From assembly GCA_017654935.2 (NCBI GenBank), contig CM065713.1, positions 12,276,879 through 12,340,878 of the forward strand: 64,000 nucleotides of DNA, written 5' to 3'. Origin of the DNA: Phymorhynchus buccinoides. Its lineage: Eukaryota > Mollusca > Gastropoda > Neogastropoda > Raphitomidae. The notes under the pieces are model-generated. The model was not told where the DNA came from. It searched no databases and saw only the letters and a list, made by a program, of their open reading frames with translations. Shown piece after piece: positions 11,855 through 24,700 of the stretch (positions are counted from its first letter, which is position 1; every line of letters begins with the position of its first letter). Made by a program: the position numbers and the translations under genes.

Positions 11855-12153
11855 TACCGTATTTTTTTCGGACTATTTTCGGACAAGTTGTATAAGCCGC
11901 ATCCACCAAATTTTATCCAAATTTCAATTTTGTTTTTTTGATTTTTTGTTTTTACTATAAGTCATTTTATAAGGCGCAGGGGTCTGAATATGGGGGAAAA
12001 GTAGTGCCTATAAGGTGCACCTTTGTATAAGACGCACCCCCCTAAATTTTACCCAAATTTCAGATTTTGTTATTATAGTTTCTGACTATTATAAGGCGCA
12101 GGGGTCTGAGTTTTGGAAAAAAGTATCGCCTTCATAGTCTGAAAAATACGGTA
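11855..12153. mobile_element. TIR element with CCGTATTTTTC ends (right arm)
   Basis: Allelic counterpart of 2931-3231. Confidence 0.75.
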
Positions 12154-12534
12154 ATTATTATAACATAGCACTACTTTTGTCTGCAAATTCACACGTGTGA
12201 CAAAGTTCAAATCTTTCCAAACAAAAATACTCTCACTGACAAAATTATTTGTGTTTCCCTGCACCCCCCCCCCCCCCCCCCCTCCCCCCCCCCCCCTCCC
12301 CTCTTATTTTTTCTCTGCATGCATTCTGCATAGATCACTACAACATTTTACAGACAATTTTTTGTCCACAAAAAAAGAACCCACTGTGATTATCGTCCCT
12401 GAATCTAGATGCGCATAATTATACAAACAATAGCGGAGGCAGAAACAGACGGTCATTGACACACTGATATTGAAGAAAAACTGGTTAAATTCAACAAATG
12501 TTAAAAAACTAAAAAACTGAACAATGTGTGTATA

Positions 12535-12762
12535 TTAACCCCTTGACTACCAAAGAACATTGAAGAAAAACCATTGGGCAAATCGTGACATGAAAAAGAC
12601 AACTGATAGAGCCAATCTGGCAAAAATGGTCTGGGGATATAACTCTCTGGATTGTGATAGAGAAAAAGTCAGCATATCAGGGTTATTCCTCTTCATCTGA
12701 CGACATCACCAGTGATGTCATCAGGTCAGTACGTGATACGTTGGTGGCAGTCAAGGAGTTAA
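12535..12762. mobile_element. TTAA MITE, family 1 (right arm)
   Basis: Allelic counterpart of 2320-2547. Confidence 0.82.
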
Positions 12763-13649
12763 AAGGCCATGCTATCCAAATGAATAGAAAGGTGTGCATA
12801 ATCAACATTCTCTCAAGAAAGAAACAAGTTATAAGCTTCACTATGTGGCCCTATATTAATACGTGCATATCATTTCGCATCAAGAATTGTTGCACACACA
12901 AAATTAAGTCCGACAATAGATATGGAAGGAATATATTATCAACTCAACAATCTTTCCACAACAACGAAAACTGTGACAAGCCAAATAAGGTTGCTGTATA
13001 TCAAACAAACATTAGGCTTATTTCCCAAAAATTTGTGCGTAAAAAAAAAAAGTCAAGAAAAGATAGTACTATAAATAGAAAGATACTGGACAATATACTT
13101 TCCATAAACTCTCAAAAACAGAACCCCCAAAGAAATATAAAATGAGGTTGCAGTATATTCAACAAAGAATTATAATAAAGAATTCATGTAGGACAAGAAT
13201 TAGCCAAGAATAAGTTATAAACAACACAAGAAATATATAGATTCAACAATCTTTCAACAAGAAAAGCTTGAAAGAAAACATTCAACAAAAGTTCTTATAT
13301 CAAGCATTTGTGTGGTTAGTTAGTCTGTTATAGTCCCGTCAACAGCTATGGTTATTACAAAGGTCGAGAAAGTATTATAAAAATGTCAAATATTCCCATG
13401 TGGGCTTGTTTACGCAACAACAAAAAAGGAGAAGAAAAAAACACCTCAGTGACGATGTCATAACAAAGAGCATCAGCCAATCAAAATGCTGACATGACAA
13501 AATAACCAATCAAAATTATGACATAAAAAAACTATAAATAAAAATATGAAAAGAAACTTTTTTTTCTTTCTTTTTTCTCCCCAACTCAAATTCCTACAAC
13601 ATTCTTCACGAAAAAAATAAATACATTCACTACTTTATTATAAATAAAA

Positions 13650-13889
13650 CTAACCTCTTGACTGCCAGAGAAAATGAACGGAAAAAAATCATTGGGCAAA
13701 TCATGACATGAACAAGACACAACTGATAGAGCCAATCTGAGAAAATGGTCTGGGGGTATTACTCTCTTGACTGTGTTAGAGCAAAAGCCAGCATATCAGG
13801 GTTATTCCTCTTCATCTGATGACATCATCACTTAGTGATGTCATCAGGTCAGTATGTATGCAATACATTGTTGGCAGTCAAGGGGTTAA
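13650..13889. mobile_element. TTAA MITE, family 1 (right arm)
   Basis: Allelic counterpart of 1193-1433. Confidence 0.8.
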
Positions 13890-14011
13890 ATTTTTTAAAA
13901 AGACAGACATGCCAAGATTAAAAAACAAACGAAGAAATAATAATGGAAACGGTATCGCACCATCTCTCTAAATAACAAAAACACACCCACATCCAAAACA
14001 ACTAACGTATA

Positions 14012-14226
14012 GTATTAGGTACTTCATAGTCACAGAGGTGTCTCTGTGAAATTCAGGTCGCTCCCACCCGGAGAACGCGTTGCAGCCAGAGGTGGGTTGG
14101 TTTTTTTGGCATGCAGTTTTTGTGTGACTGATCAGGAAGGAAAGGGGTGGGTGGGGTAAATTTTGACCAAATGACAACTTTTTCGTTGCCACTGGGCTTA
14201 ACGTGTGCTAAGTGCATGGGCACACG

Positions 14227-14257
<31 letters not shown>

Positions 14258-14366
14258 TCCACGTTAACACCGTAAGGCCTAGTGCAAAGTGAGAGGAAAA
14301 ATCCCCTGTACCCAGGTTCGAACTCGGGTTAACTTGACACGAAGTGAACGCTGCGCCACTCTACAC
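14012..14366 (-). mobile_element. tRNA-derived SINE (right arm copy)
   Basis: Counterpart of 714-1070 in the inverted arm, same insertion point, so it predates the split of the two arms. Confidence 0.8.
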
Positions 14367-14685
14367 TAAAAAATAAATTAAAAAATATCCGAAACAACAA
14401 ACAAACAAATATACCTAACACAAATCACACACACTTTTGACCCAAAAAACACACACATGCACAAAAAATCGGAAAACTATCGGAATTTCAATGTCAAGGT
14501 CGGCCACGATTTTTTAATCAGTTCACAAGTGACAATACAACTAACGACAATAACATATAGCAATCCAATTATTGTAATCAAATCATGGTAATTGGCTCCA
14601 AGCAGTCGTCAGCTTGAAGAAAGCGAGCAGAGCTACGCAGACGTCAATCAGCAAAAGTAGGTTGAGCTATGAGCCGCCAGTCATC

Positions 14686-14835
14686 AATCTCAAGCGAGGT
14701 ACCAGTCATCAATCTCAAGCGAGGTACCAGTCATCAATCTCAAGCGAGGTACCAGTCATCAATCTCAAGCGAGGTACCAGTCATCAATCTCAAGCGAGGT
14801 ACCAGTCATCAATCTCAAGCGAGGTTTCTTACAAG
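14686..14835. repeat. 25-bp minisatellite, six copies (right arm)
   Basis: Reverse-complement counterpart of 256-405, six units, without the substitution seen in the left arm. Confidence 0.95.
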
Positions 14836-15110
14836 GTCAAAGTCAGCTAGCCACTGGAGTTCTGGGCGAATTCCAAACGGGACGTCCAGGAACGCGGACG
14901 GGGGGTGGGAAAAGAAGGGGAGGGTGAAGTGTGGAAGGTGGAAGGGGGGGGGGGGAGGAGAGCACGAGTTCTGAATGTGTGTGTGTGTGTTTGTATATGT
15001 GTGTACACGTCTGATGTGTATATGTCTGCATTATTATACTATTGGGCTGGTTGTGATGGGTAGGGCGAGAAAGGGGGAGGGAAGGGGGGGGGGGGGGGGG
15101 GTCGGACGAT

Positions 15111-15158
15111 TTAATTCCGCATCTTGGTCATCTGCTCTCTGATCTGGCCAATGATCCA
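15111..15158 (-). CDS. VPS13: VPS13 last coding exon E17
   Basis: 48 nt after acceptor [25 protein letters not shown] and a TAA stop, phase 0 with E16. Its position, the phase and the helix-like sequence suit the terminal helix of a PH-like domain. The 3' UTR would follow below 15111 through a G-rich run (15084-15101 on the plus strand). No poly(A) signal could be assigned with confidence. Confidence 0.8.
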   Translation of the reverse strand, partial: WIIGQIREQMTKMRN

Positions 15159-15691
15159 CTGCAACACAGGTCAAAAGGTCACAGGTCGGTGATGCCTTAT
15201 TTGGTCAAACACGATCTTTTTCAAGTCAGATGTTGTTCATTCCTTATTTTGGTCAAACATGTTTTAAGTCAGAGGTCATTTATTTCTTATTTGGTCAAAC
15301 ACGTTTTACTAGTGTGTATCAACAACTTTAACGGAAATCAAATGCAGACAGCTTAGATTCAAAGTAACAGAAGTAACATTTATATTTTTCTTCAAAAAAG
15401 AAAATGGTACACACAGTCATAACAATTTGGAAATGATAAAAACTATTCAAAGTAGCATTAACATTCTGTTAGATCCAGTAAATTCAAAAGTTTAGTAAAA
15501 AGTAAACTACGAAAGTCATTCTCATCACTCAAAAGGTACAGATGAACTCTATCTAACACACACACACACACACACGCACGCACACGCACACGCACACACA
15601 CACACACATGCACGCACACACAGACACACATGCGCACGCACATGCACACACTCTACTTTCTCTCTGTCTCTCTCTCTCCATCAACACACAC

Positions 15692-15722
<31 letters not shown>

Positions 15723-18700
15723 AACATACATACACACACATACACACACTACTTTCTCTCTGTCTCTCTCTCCATCATCAATACATTCAAAAGTTTAGTA
15801 AAAGTAAACTACAAAAGTCATTTTCATCACTCAAAAGTACAGATGCACTCTAACACACTACAAAAATCATTTTCATCACTCAAAAGTACAGATGCACTCT
15901 AACAACACACAACTACAAGTCATTTTCATCACTCAAAAGTACAAATGCACTCTAAACACACACAAAGTATTTTCTCTGTCTCTCTTTCCGCCTCTTCTCT
16001 CTCTCTCTCCATCAAAGTAGCATTCACATTTTATTACCCACTAACTTCAAAAGTTTAGTACAGTCCTTTATAAGACACCCCCCCCCCCCATTATAAGACT
16101 CCCACCCTTTTAAGACCTACTTCTCTGAGACATTGCCCTTCTTTGTAAATATTAATATTATCTCCCTTATACAACTCCCTTTTACATAAGACCTCTAATT
16201 TTGGATGATTTTTGAAGGTCTTATAAGGGAGATTCCAGTGTAAAATCAAACTACGAAAGTCGTTTCTCATCACTCCAAAGTAATCTAACACACACAAAAT
16301 ACTCTCTCTCTCCCGCTCTCTCACTATTTCTTTCTTGCTGTCTCTCTCTCTCTGTCTCTCTCTCTCTCGCTGTCTTTCTCCGTCTCTCTCTCTCTCTGTC
16401 TTTGTCTTCTCTTGCTCTCTCTCTCTCTCTCGCTGTCTCTCTCTGTCTGTCTCTCTGTGTGTCTCTTTAGCGGCCTCTCTCTCTTTGTCTCTCTCACTGT
16501 CTCTCACTCTCTCTCTCTTTTATACATGCTTTAACATGTCTCTGTGTGTATGTGCATGTGTGCTTGCGTGCCTGCATGCACGCACAAGTGTGTGTGTGTG
16601 TATGTGTGTGTGTGTGTGCGTGTGCATGCGCGTGTATGGTTGCATGCAGGTATGCACGCGCGAGTATTAAAAATTATGCTTGTGCGTATGCAAGTTTTAT
16701 AAAGCCATATTTCAACCTATCTTTGTATCATACATAATATCACCTGCTTTGTTACCTTCGTGTTCAGCTCTGTATGTGTAATAGTATGCCTTGACACGTT
16801 TATGTTCTATGTTAGTATATGTATCAAGGACAGATTGCAAGAATAGGCGTTGCCTAAAATCTATATCCTTGGAAAATAAAGTATAAGTTTTCTCTTGCTG
16901 TCTCTCTCTCTCTCTCTCTCTCTCACCTCAGCCAGCTTAGGGTCGGCAATGGTGACCTCCTTCTTGTTGGTGCTGGTGGAGAAAAACTTCTTCTTCTTCT
17001 CCTCCTGCAAAAAACAACAAACAATTTCAAGGGTCCTCCTGGGAAATTTCAAAAATCCTGCAAGGCAGGGGTCCAGGGGCCGCCCAGGCCCCGGCGGAGT
17101 GCAGGGACAGCGCCCCTCCTGGGGGTTCCGGGGGGGCAAAGCCCCCTGGAAGCTGAAGGGAAACAAGTTTCCAATATAACTAACAGGCTCTCGTTGCACT
17201 TTCACTTCTGGTTAAACTTCATGACCTCTATAACCAGCTAAATATATCTTCTCAAATTCTCATAATCCGGCGATGCCGGCTCCAGGCAATAACAAAAATC
17301 CTGAGCTGCAGGACATCCTGAAAGCAGGAGTATCCATGCAATTTCTTCTTCTGTGTTCCCAGGCAGTATGGCCATAATGGATCACAGAAATACAGTATGC
17401 ATTATTATCTTTTTTCTCTCTCTCGCTTACCCTGAGAACAATCTCCAGCCCCTTGGCGGTCTTCTTGGGCGTGTCCTCCTTGAGTTCGGTCCACACGTAC
17501 ACCCACTCAGCATCCCACGAGCCGAAAATATCCCCTCTCTTGGCCAGTAGCACGCGTCTGTAACGCAACAATACCAACAACTGTTATCGATCATAGACAG
17601 TAGCCACAATATCGATAATAGCGTGCCATAGCAACAGTTCACACGTACACCCACTCAGCATCCCACAAGCCGAAAACATCCCCTCTCTTGGCCAGTAGCA
17701 CGCGTCTGTAACGCAACAATACCAACAACTGTTATCGATCATAGACAGTAGCCACAATATCGATAATAGCGTGCCATAGCAACAGTTCACACGTACACCC
17801 ACTCAGCATCCCACAAGCCGAAATTCTCCCCTCTCTTTGCCAAAAATGGCTGGCAACCCCCACTAACCCCCAGTCTGATGAAAGCTCTACGAGCGGAAAG
17901 CTTGCTTCTTCCCTTTTTCTACCTTGATCACCAAACCCAAACCCTGGTGAGTTTCCCCATTCTACCTTGATCACCCAACCCAACCCTGGTGAGTTTCCCC
18001 AGTCTACCTTGATCACCCAACCCAAGCCCTGGTGAGTTTCCCCAGTCTACCTTGATCACCCAACCCAAACCCTGGTGAGTTTCCCCAGTCTACCTTGATC
18101 ACCCAACCCAAGCCCTGGTGAGTTTCCCCAGTCTACCTTGATCACCCAACCCAAACCCTGGTGAGTTTCCCCAGTCTACCTTGATCACCCAACCCAAACC
18201 CTGGTGAGTTTCCCCAGTCTACCTTGATCACCCAACCCAAGCCCTGGTGAGTTTCCCCAGTCTACCTTGATCACCCAACCCAAACCCTGGTGAGTTTCCC
18301 CAGTCTACCTCGATCACCCAACCCCAACCCTGGTGAGTTTCCCCAGTCTACCTTGATCACCCAACCCAAACCCTGGTGAGTTTCCCCAGTCTACCTTGAT
18401 CACCCAACCCAAGCCCTGGTGAGTTTCCCCATTCTACCATTTTTCGTCCCTCTCACAATATCGATAATAACGTGCTATAACAACAGTCCATGCACAGACC
18501 TATTTCCGCATCATCACCTAGCCCCCCAAAACATCTCCCCTCTTGTGGTCAGTAGCACCCATAATAAACAATATCAGCATCAACAATGAGATTCATTATT
18601 AATCAACATCAGCAACAACCATAATGATTAAACATCAACAACATCGTAATGATCACAATAATAACAACACCCTGGGCCTGTATTCACGTTGAGATAGCAT

Positions 18701-21700
18701 GAGACTTAGCATCATGCTAACTTAGAAGCTCTTCCAAAAGTCATATTAAATCCTATAGGACATTGGAAGAACTTCTAAGTTAGCATCATGCTAAGTCTCA
18801 TGCTATCTCAACGTGAATACAGGCCCAGGTCTCCAACTAGTCCCAGGAAGTTTTCAGCAAATTCTAGGAACCCATTATCAAGTACTTTTCAGGTATAATA
18901 AAAATGGCACAAATGCCCAAAACCCAGCTGAGAGATAAAAAGACAAACATGAACATGCAAGTTCCAATACAGTCGACCCCATCATGAACGGCCCTCTGAT
19001 TTATGACCTCCCCTCTTTTAAGACCGAAATATGAATGACGGATCGTTTTTCTTCTAAACTTGCCTCCTCATTTACGACTCCCCCTCTAACGCGTTTTACG
19101 ACCGTAAATCTTGTTGATTTTACGACCGATGCAACACATTCTGACAATTATCAGTCGCAAAAACGTATGATATCTATCCTTCTCGGCCTCAGTTCGAGCC
19201 GACGCACAGCTGGGGTACCACTGTTGTTCTCCAATGTCAATCTCGCGAGGGTCCGATCTCGCGAGGGTCCGATCTCGCGAGATTTCTCTGCGCTAATTCA
19301 AGCCGCGCTACTCCGGATGTTTCATTCAAGAATGGCGAAGAAAGCACAGTGTAGCGATGTGGGTAAAAAAAGGAAACGTGTGACGCTCACTCTTGAGCAA
19401 AGGGTGAAAGTAGTGAGGAGACATATGCTTCTGCTGTGCGTCATATACGGTGTAGTGAGTGCATTGTTTTGGTCACCCCTGATTTAAGACCCCCCTCTTT
19501 TACGACCGATTTTTCAAGATTTTTTGAAGGTCTTAAAAGAGGGGGTCGACTGTAGTAAAAACAGAAAAGGCTGTATGACTGTGAAAAAGGTGTTGTTTTT
19601 TGTTCAGTTCTTTTTGTTTGTTTGTTTGTTGGCTGGCAGTCCATCTTCATCTCCATCAGTCCCACAGGGCTGGGTGTAAAAAAGTATGTATACTTATCTC
19701 ATAATCCTGTATGAATAAAATTTTGTTCGTTCGTTCTTCTGGGCCGTACAGAGGTTTCTCCCATGCCCCTCGTTCCAAACCCCAACTCGCAGCCACAGCC
19801 TGGCTTGTCAGGTCGCGGGAAATAAGAACAACAACACCACAGCAGTCCTAGGGGAGCGAATCGTTGCGAAAAAGTCAACGGCTCTATTCTTCGCACGGCC
19901 CATCCAGGCATCAGAATAGTCTGAAGTCCAATCCTCTGAAAACCACGTTCCAAGGGTCATCAAGGCCCCACACTAAAGAGGGACAACACTCAAATGAGTT
20001 CTCAACACCACCAAAAAGGCTTTATGAAGTGAGGAATCACTTTAAAATGCCATTTAACAGAAAAGATAACACTCAATGTAAAGGCAAAACCTCTGACAGT
20101 AGAGGCCGATCCTCTTGTCAGAAATTCTCAATCCTCTGAAACTAGCTGATCCTCTGACAATAGAGCATTTGCCACGCGCCGGTGACCTTGAATTTCACTG
20201 AGTTGAATTTAGAGAGTTGAAATAGAGAGGTCAGCGCAACTCGGGCAGAACGAGCTCGGGCAAATTAGATGTCTAGTGTAGTGAACGAACACTCGTGGCA
20301 AATGCCCTATTCTGATGCCTGCTATCGTCGCGGGCAACAAAGAACAAGGGGGAACAACCCACCTGTCGGTGACAATCAGGACCAGTTTCCCGTCCTTGGT
20401 GACGACCGCGTGGGCCTCGTATTCGTCCGTCGTGGAGAACTTCCCTTTCTCCGTCTCCTGCGCACACACACACATTTCAGATTTGATGAAAAAGGGAAGT
20501 TCATTATTGAATACATTATTTATACAATATTTATACATTATTGAATACAGTATTTATCCGTAGTGATGAATAATGTATTCAATCATACCAAAATTCAGAT
20601 TTTTAAAATTATATATTCTGATATACCATATTTGTCTAAGATCACTGTTAAGGTGGATAGACGTTAAGTTAAAGAACGGACACACACACAAAAGTGGTAA
20701 CGTTTTAAAGTTAGAATACATTAATTTACACACACACACACACACATAGAGCATGGTATTCGTTCGTTGTGGCGAACTTCCCTTTCTTCGTTTCCTGCGC
20801 GCACGCACACACACACACACACACATACATACATGCACACACACACACAGAGAACATGTAGAGCATGGTATTCATCCATTGTGGTGTTATTTCCTTTCTC
20901 TGTCTCCTAAGCACACACACACACACACAAAAGTGGTAACGTTTTAAGATAGAATACATTAATTCACACACACACACACACACATGTAGAGCATGGTATT
21001 CATCCATTGTCACTTGTAGTGTAACTTCTTTTCTCCGTCTCCTGCGCACACGCACACGCACACACACACGCACATACAAGTGGCAACGTTTTAAGTTATA
21101 ATACATTAATTCACACACACACACAATTATTAACTTTTCAAGTTATAATACATTAATTCACACACACACACAATTATTAACTTTTCAAGTTAGAATACAT
21201 TAATTTACACACACACACACGCACACACACAGTCTGGTATTTATCTGTAGTGACAAACTTCCCCTTTTCTCTCTTCTGCACAAAAAAGAGACAACATTGA
21301 CATTGTTTTAACCCTTTCACCGCCAGCCATATTTCAGCCACAAATTTCCATTAAGTTTCCCTGGGTAGAGAACAAAATCCATCTGCAGTATTGGGGATTC
21401 TTCTGTGACATACAGTGGAGTCCGGGTAAAACGAATTTTAAGGGAACACAGACTCAGTTCGTTGTATCAGGATTTCGTTATACATGTACATGTACAATGT
21501 ATGTTGAAAACAAAAACAGTTCAAACACTCACCAATGATAACCGAAAACATAAACTTAACCAGATTGGATCGTCTGTCTTAATCACGGGATTCTCTCTTT
21601 CTCTTTCTGCCACTCTCCATTGCAAACCGAACGTGATCTCGGAGATGATTCTCAGCTGTTGAATGACTAACAATGATAGTGTCAGTTGTCTTTCGGAATT

Positions 21701-24700
21701 CCGAACTTAATTTTAATTAAGTGACAACACATCACACAAATTTAGTTTGTTATAGGCTTTCACGAACTTTTCGATCTTTATTTTGAGCGCGAATTGTAAA
21801 ACGACCTTGAGAAACCGAATGATCTGCAGGAAGCCTAGGCCTAGCAGACGACCCAGTGTGAATCTAAATGAGTTCACGCATGCGCAGTTCATAGTTTCCA
21901 ACTTCCTTCTTCTTGACAACACGTTCTAGCTTGGAGTTTGAAGGCCTAGGTTTTTGCAGCGCATCGCACAGGCTGAGTTCGTTATAGGCTATTTTTCCAA
22001 GTAAATAAAATTAGCCTGGGGCGTAGAACATGTGTTCGTAAAAAGCGGGTGTTCGTTATTTCAAAAGGATTTTTTGTTCGTTATACCCATGGCTTTGCAA
22101 GTGACAAATAGAAGGGCATTTGCCGGGAAATTGAAGTCAGTTCGTTAATCTCGAAATTTCGTTAAAAGCGAGTTCGTTATAGTTGGACTCCACTGTATAT
22201 AAAATAACGTCTATCCTTACTTCCCAAAACTAAGACAATAGGGTCTTTGGATAATAGACCCCAATTTGATGCCTTTCAGTGACATGGGTGTTAAATCACC
22301 GAGGTGCTAAAATGCGACTTTGGCGGTGAAAGGGTTAAAGTTAAATGATCACACACACAGTCTGGTATTCTGGTATTCATCCATTGTGGAGAACTTCCCT
22401 TTCTACGTCTCCTGCGCACACGCACACACACATACACATAAAACTGTTAATGTTTTAAATTAGAATATAAATCACGCATTCATGCAAACACACACACATG
22501 CACACACAAACACACACACACGCACACACACACAGAGTGTTAACGCGCTATGCACTAACCACTAAATAACCCCTACTAACCTGTAAAATGGCGTATCCCT
22601 CCGCCTCTTGATGGTTGTAGGGGCGGATCACTCCGTCTTTGAAGAAACGGCGCGGCGGGCGCAGGCGTTTTATGTCCTCCGCCACTTCAGCGATCCTGGA
22701 AAACAAACAATGAAAGTGTGTGTGTGTGTCTAAATGGCTAACTCATTCACATCAAGGATTTTTTTTTAATAATTATTTCCTTTAAACTTTTTAACATTCT
22801 TTTCATAAAAAATCAGTCCAGTTTTACCCGCTTTCTGATTTCACTATTTATAGCCCCCTCATCAGCCACCCAAAAATCGCATGCAAAAAAATATATAAAA
22901 AATTGTGTGGCGCGCCTCTGGCAGTGACGCCTCCAGGTGAGAGCAAACCCAAATATCTGACAGATGCCTCTGTGACTATAAAGTACCAAATGCCTAATAC
23001 CTTTACCTAATACAGTTTACCTTCAGACATGGCAATGGGGGAAAAGCATTTTTCTCTGAAAATATTTCTGGGGTTCCTAAGATGTTGTCTCTTGGTGTGG
23101 TCAAGGGGTAAAAAACCCTTGATGTTGATCAGGGGGCATTTCTCTTGAAGATGAATGCATAAAACTGTTGAAATTAAGGGAAAAAAGCATCTCCCGAAGC
23201 TTAAAACCCCCTCTGTCATTTGACTTTTCCACATCCACTTTTCTTTGAAATCAGAGAATTCTCTGAAGATTGACATGCCTGACTTTTAACCATCTTCTTT
23301 TTCAGCTTGACTAGCTTTTCATGGGTTACCCACTGGTTTTTGTTGCTGATGTTTTTTTCATTCACTTACCTGCGGATTCCTTCGAATGAGCTGCTGGCAA
23401 AATCAATGACTCCGGAGGTTGGCCGCGTGACTACACCCACCAGCCCTTTGCCCACACCTATAAACGCAAGAAAAAGACGACGATGATGAAGAAGGCTTTA
23501 ATAATTCGGAACTTTCCTGGTGTTGCACTGCCTCCGGGCATTGCCTCCAGGATCGTTCCCACCATCTTTATATCTACTAATGTCCCATATATGTGTCTGT
23601 TCCAGACCGGAGGACGTTAAAACAGATTTTCATTCCTGATGAAGAAGGCTCAGATGGTTAAGTTCCCCGGCTCATAATCCAATGGTTTGCGCGTGGGGGG
23701 GGGAGGTCTCGGGAAAGGTCAAGATGTGCCACCCCCCCTGCATTTCTCGGTTAATTCCATTTTTCCGTTTTTGCCTTTCTTACCAAACAGAGCTGTATTT
23801 TATTAACCTTTTCAGCTAATTATCTTTTTGGAATACTAACCCTACCCCTATCCCCCCCCCCCCCCTATAAGACGGAAAAACGCAATGAATCACGACTGTG
23901 ACAAATGCCGCTGTGTACTGCAGTACATAGGGGTGGGGTGGGGGGGTCCTATTAGATAATGGCCTTTATCATGACTGCAATTAATTATTGAACAAAGATA
24001 ATTAGCTGAAAATGTTCATAAAATACAGCTTCATGTTTGGTAAGAAAGGCAAAAACGGAAAAATGGAAATAACCCAGAAATGTAGGGGGGGTGGCACATC
24101 TTGACCTATACCAGGTTCTCAAACCCAGCTCTGTCTGTGGCGTTGTGTCCTTGGGAAAGATACTTTACTCCTATGGCCGTGTACACACATCTTTTTATTT
24201 CCGTGCGGAAACCCTGTGAACAAGTAAATCAAAGAAGGACAAAATAAGCGGACGTGTTTACGCACAGAAATTCATGTCCTTCTTTCTTTTACTTATTCAC
24301 GGACTTTCCGTACGGAAGTATAAAGATGTGTGTACACGGCCTAATTCCTATTCCTTCCGGTGAGACTTGGGTAGCTGTGACCCACATACAAATGTCCCCA
24401 ACTTGAAATTGAGGCTGCTCTTTAAAAGGATGTTTCGTTTTCAATTTGGGGGGATTTGTATGGGAGTAAAACCTGGTCAAAACAAGATTTCTTACCAGAG
24501 GGAAAACATGTGAAACCCGTGATTTTGACACGCAATCTGGTGTATTTTAAAACTGAGGTCCCGTGTGCGAACGCATGCACAAGATCTTGCAGCACACGTT
24601 AAAGCCCATTCCACTATTCGGTAGGTGAAGGCCGTGTTGTGCCCGGTGGGTTGGATGACATGGAGTCATGTAGTATGCAAAAATGGGTGGCGCTGTACTA

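Larger units (their letters stand above)
9058..15085. repeat. Right arm of the large inverted duplication
   Basis: Reverse complement of 1-5727. It begins at the first base after the N run, at the spot that in the left arm is a TTTTTTGAGGGGGGGG homopolymer. It is about 300 bp longer because of an extra segment at about 9218-9490. It lies directly downstream of the VPS13 stop codon and contains no recognisable host exon. Confidence 0.95.
20748..22418 (-). repeat. Five acceptor-side fragments of VPS13 exon E14 among CA repeats
   Basis: Fragments at about 20750-20800, 20865-20911, 20993-21046, 21229-21280 and 22365-22416 repeat the first half of E14 (ETEKGKF... part) with its CTCCTGCGCACAC acceptor flank. 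CA runs and an ACATTAATT-CACACA spacer also repeat. They lie upstream of the true exon and lack its donor half. The last one is separated from the others by a TTAA transposon at 21308-22338. Confidence 0.82.

Noticed and set aside
1..15085. Functional giant palindrome or sex-chromosome-type inverted repeat
   Set aside because: The round-number gap and allele-like differences favour a scaffolding artefact; kept only as an alternative.
19035..19487. 150-codon ORF as a host gene
   Set aside because: It starts in the terminal repeat of a TA-flanked element; only the part from 19332 resembles a transposase start.
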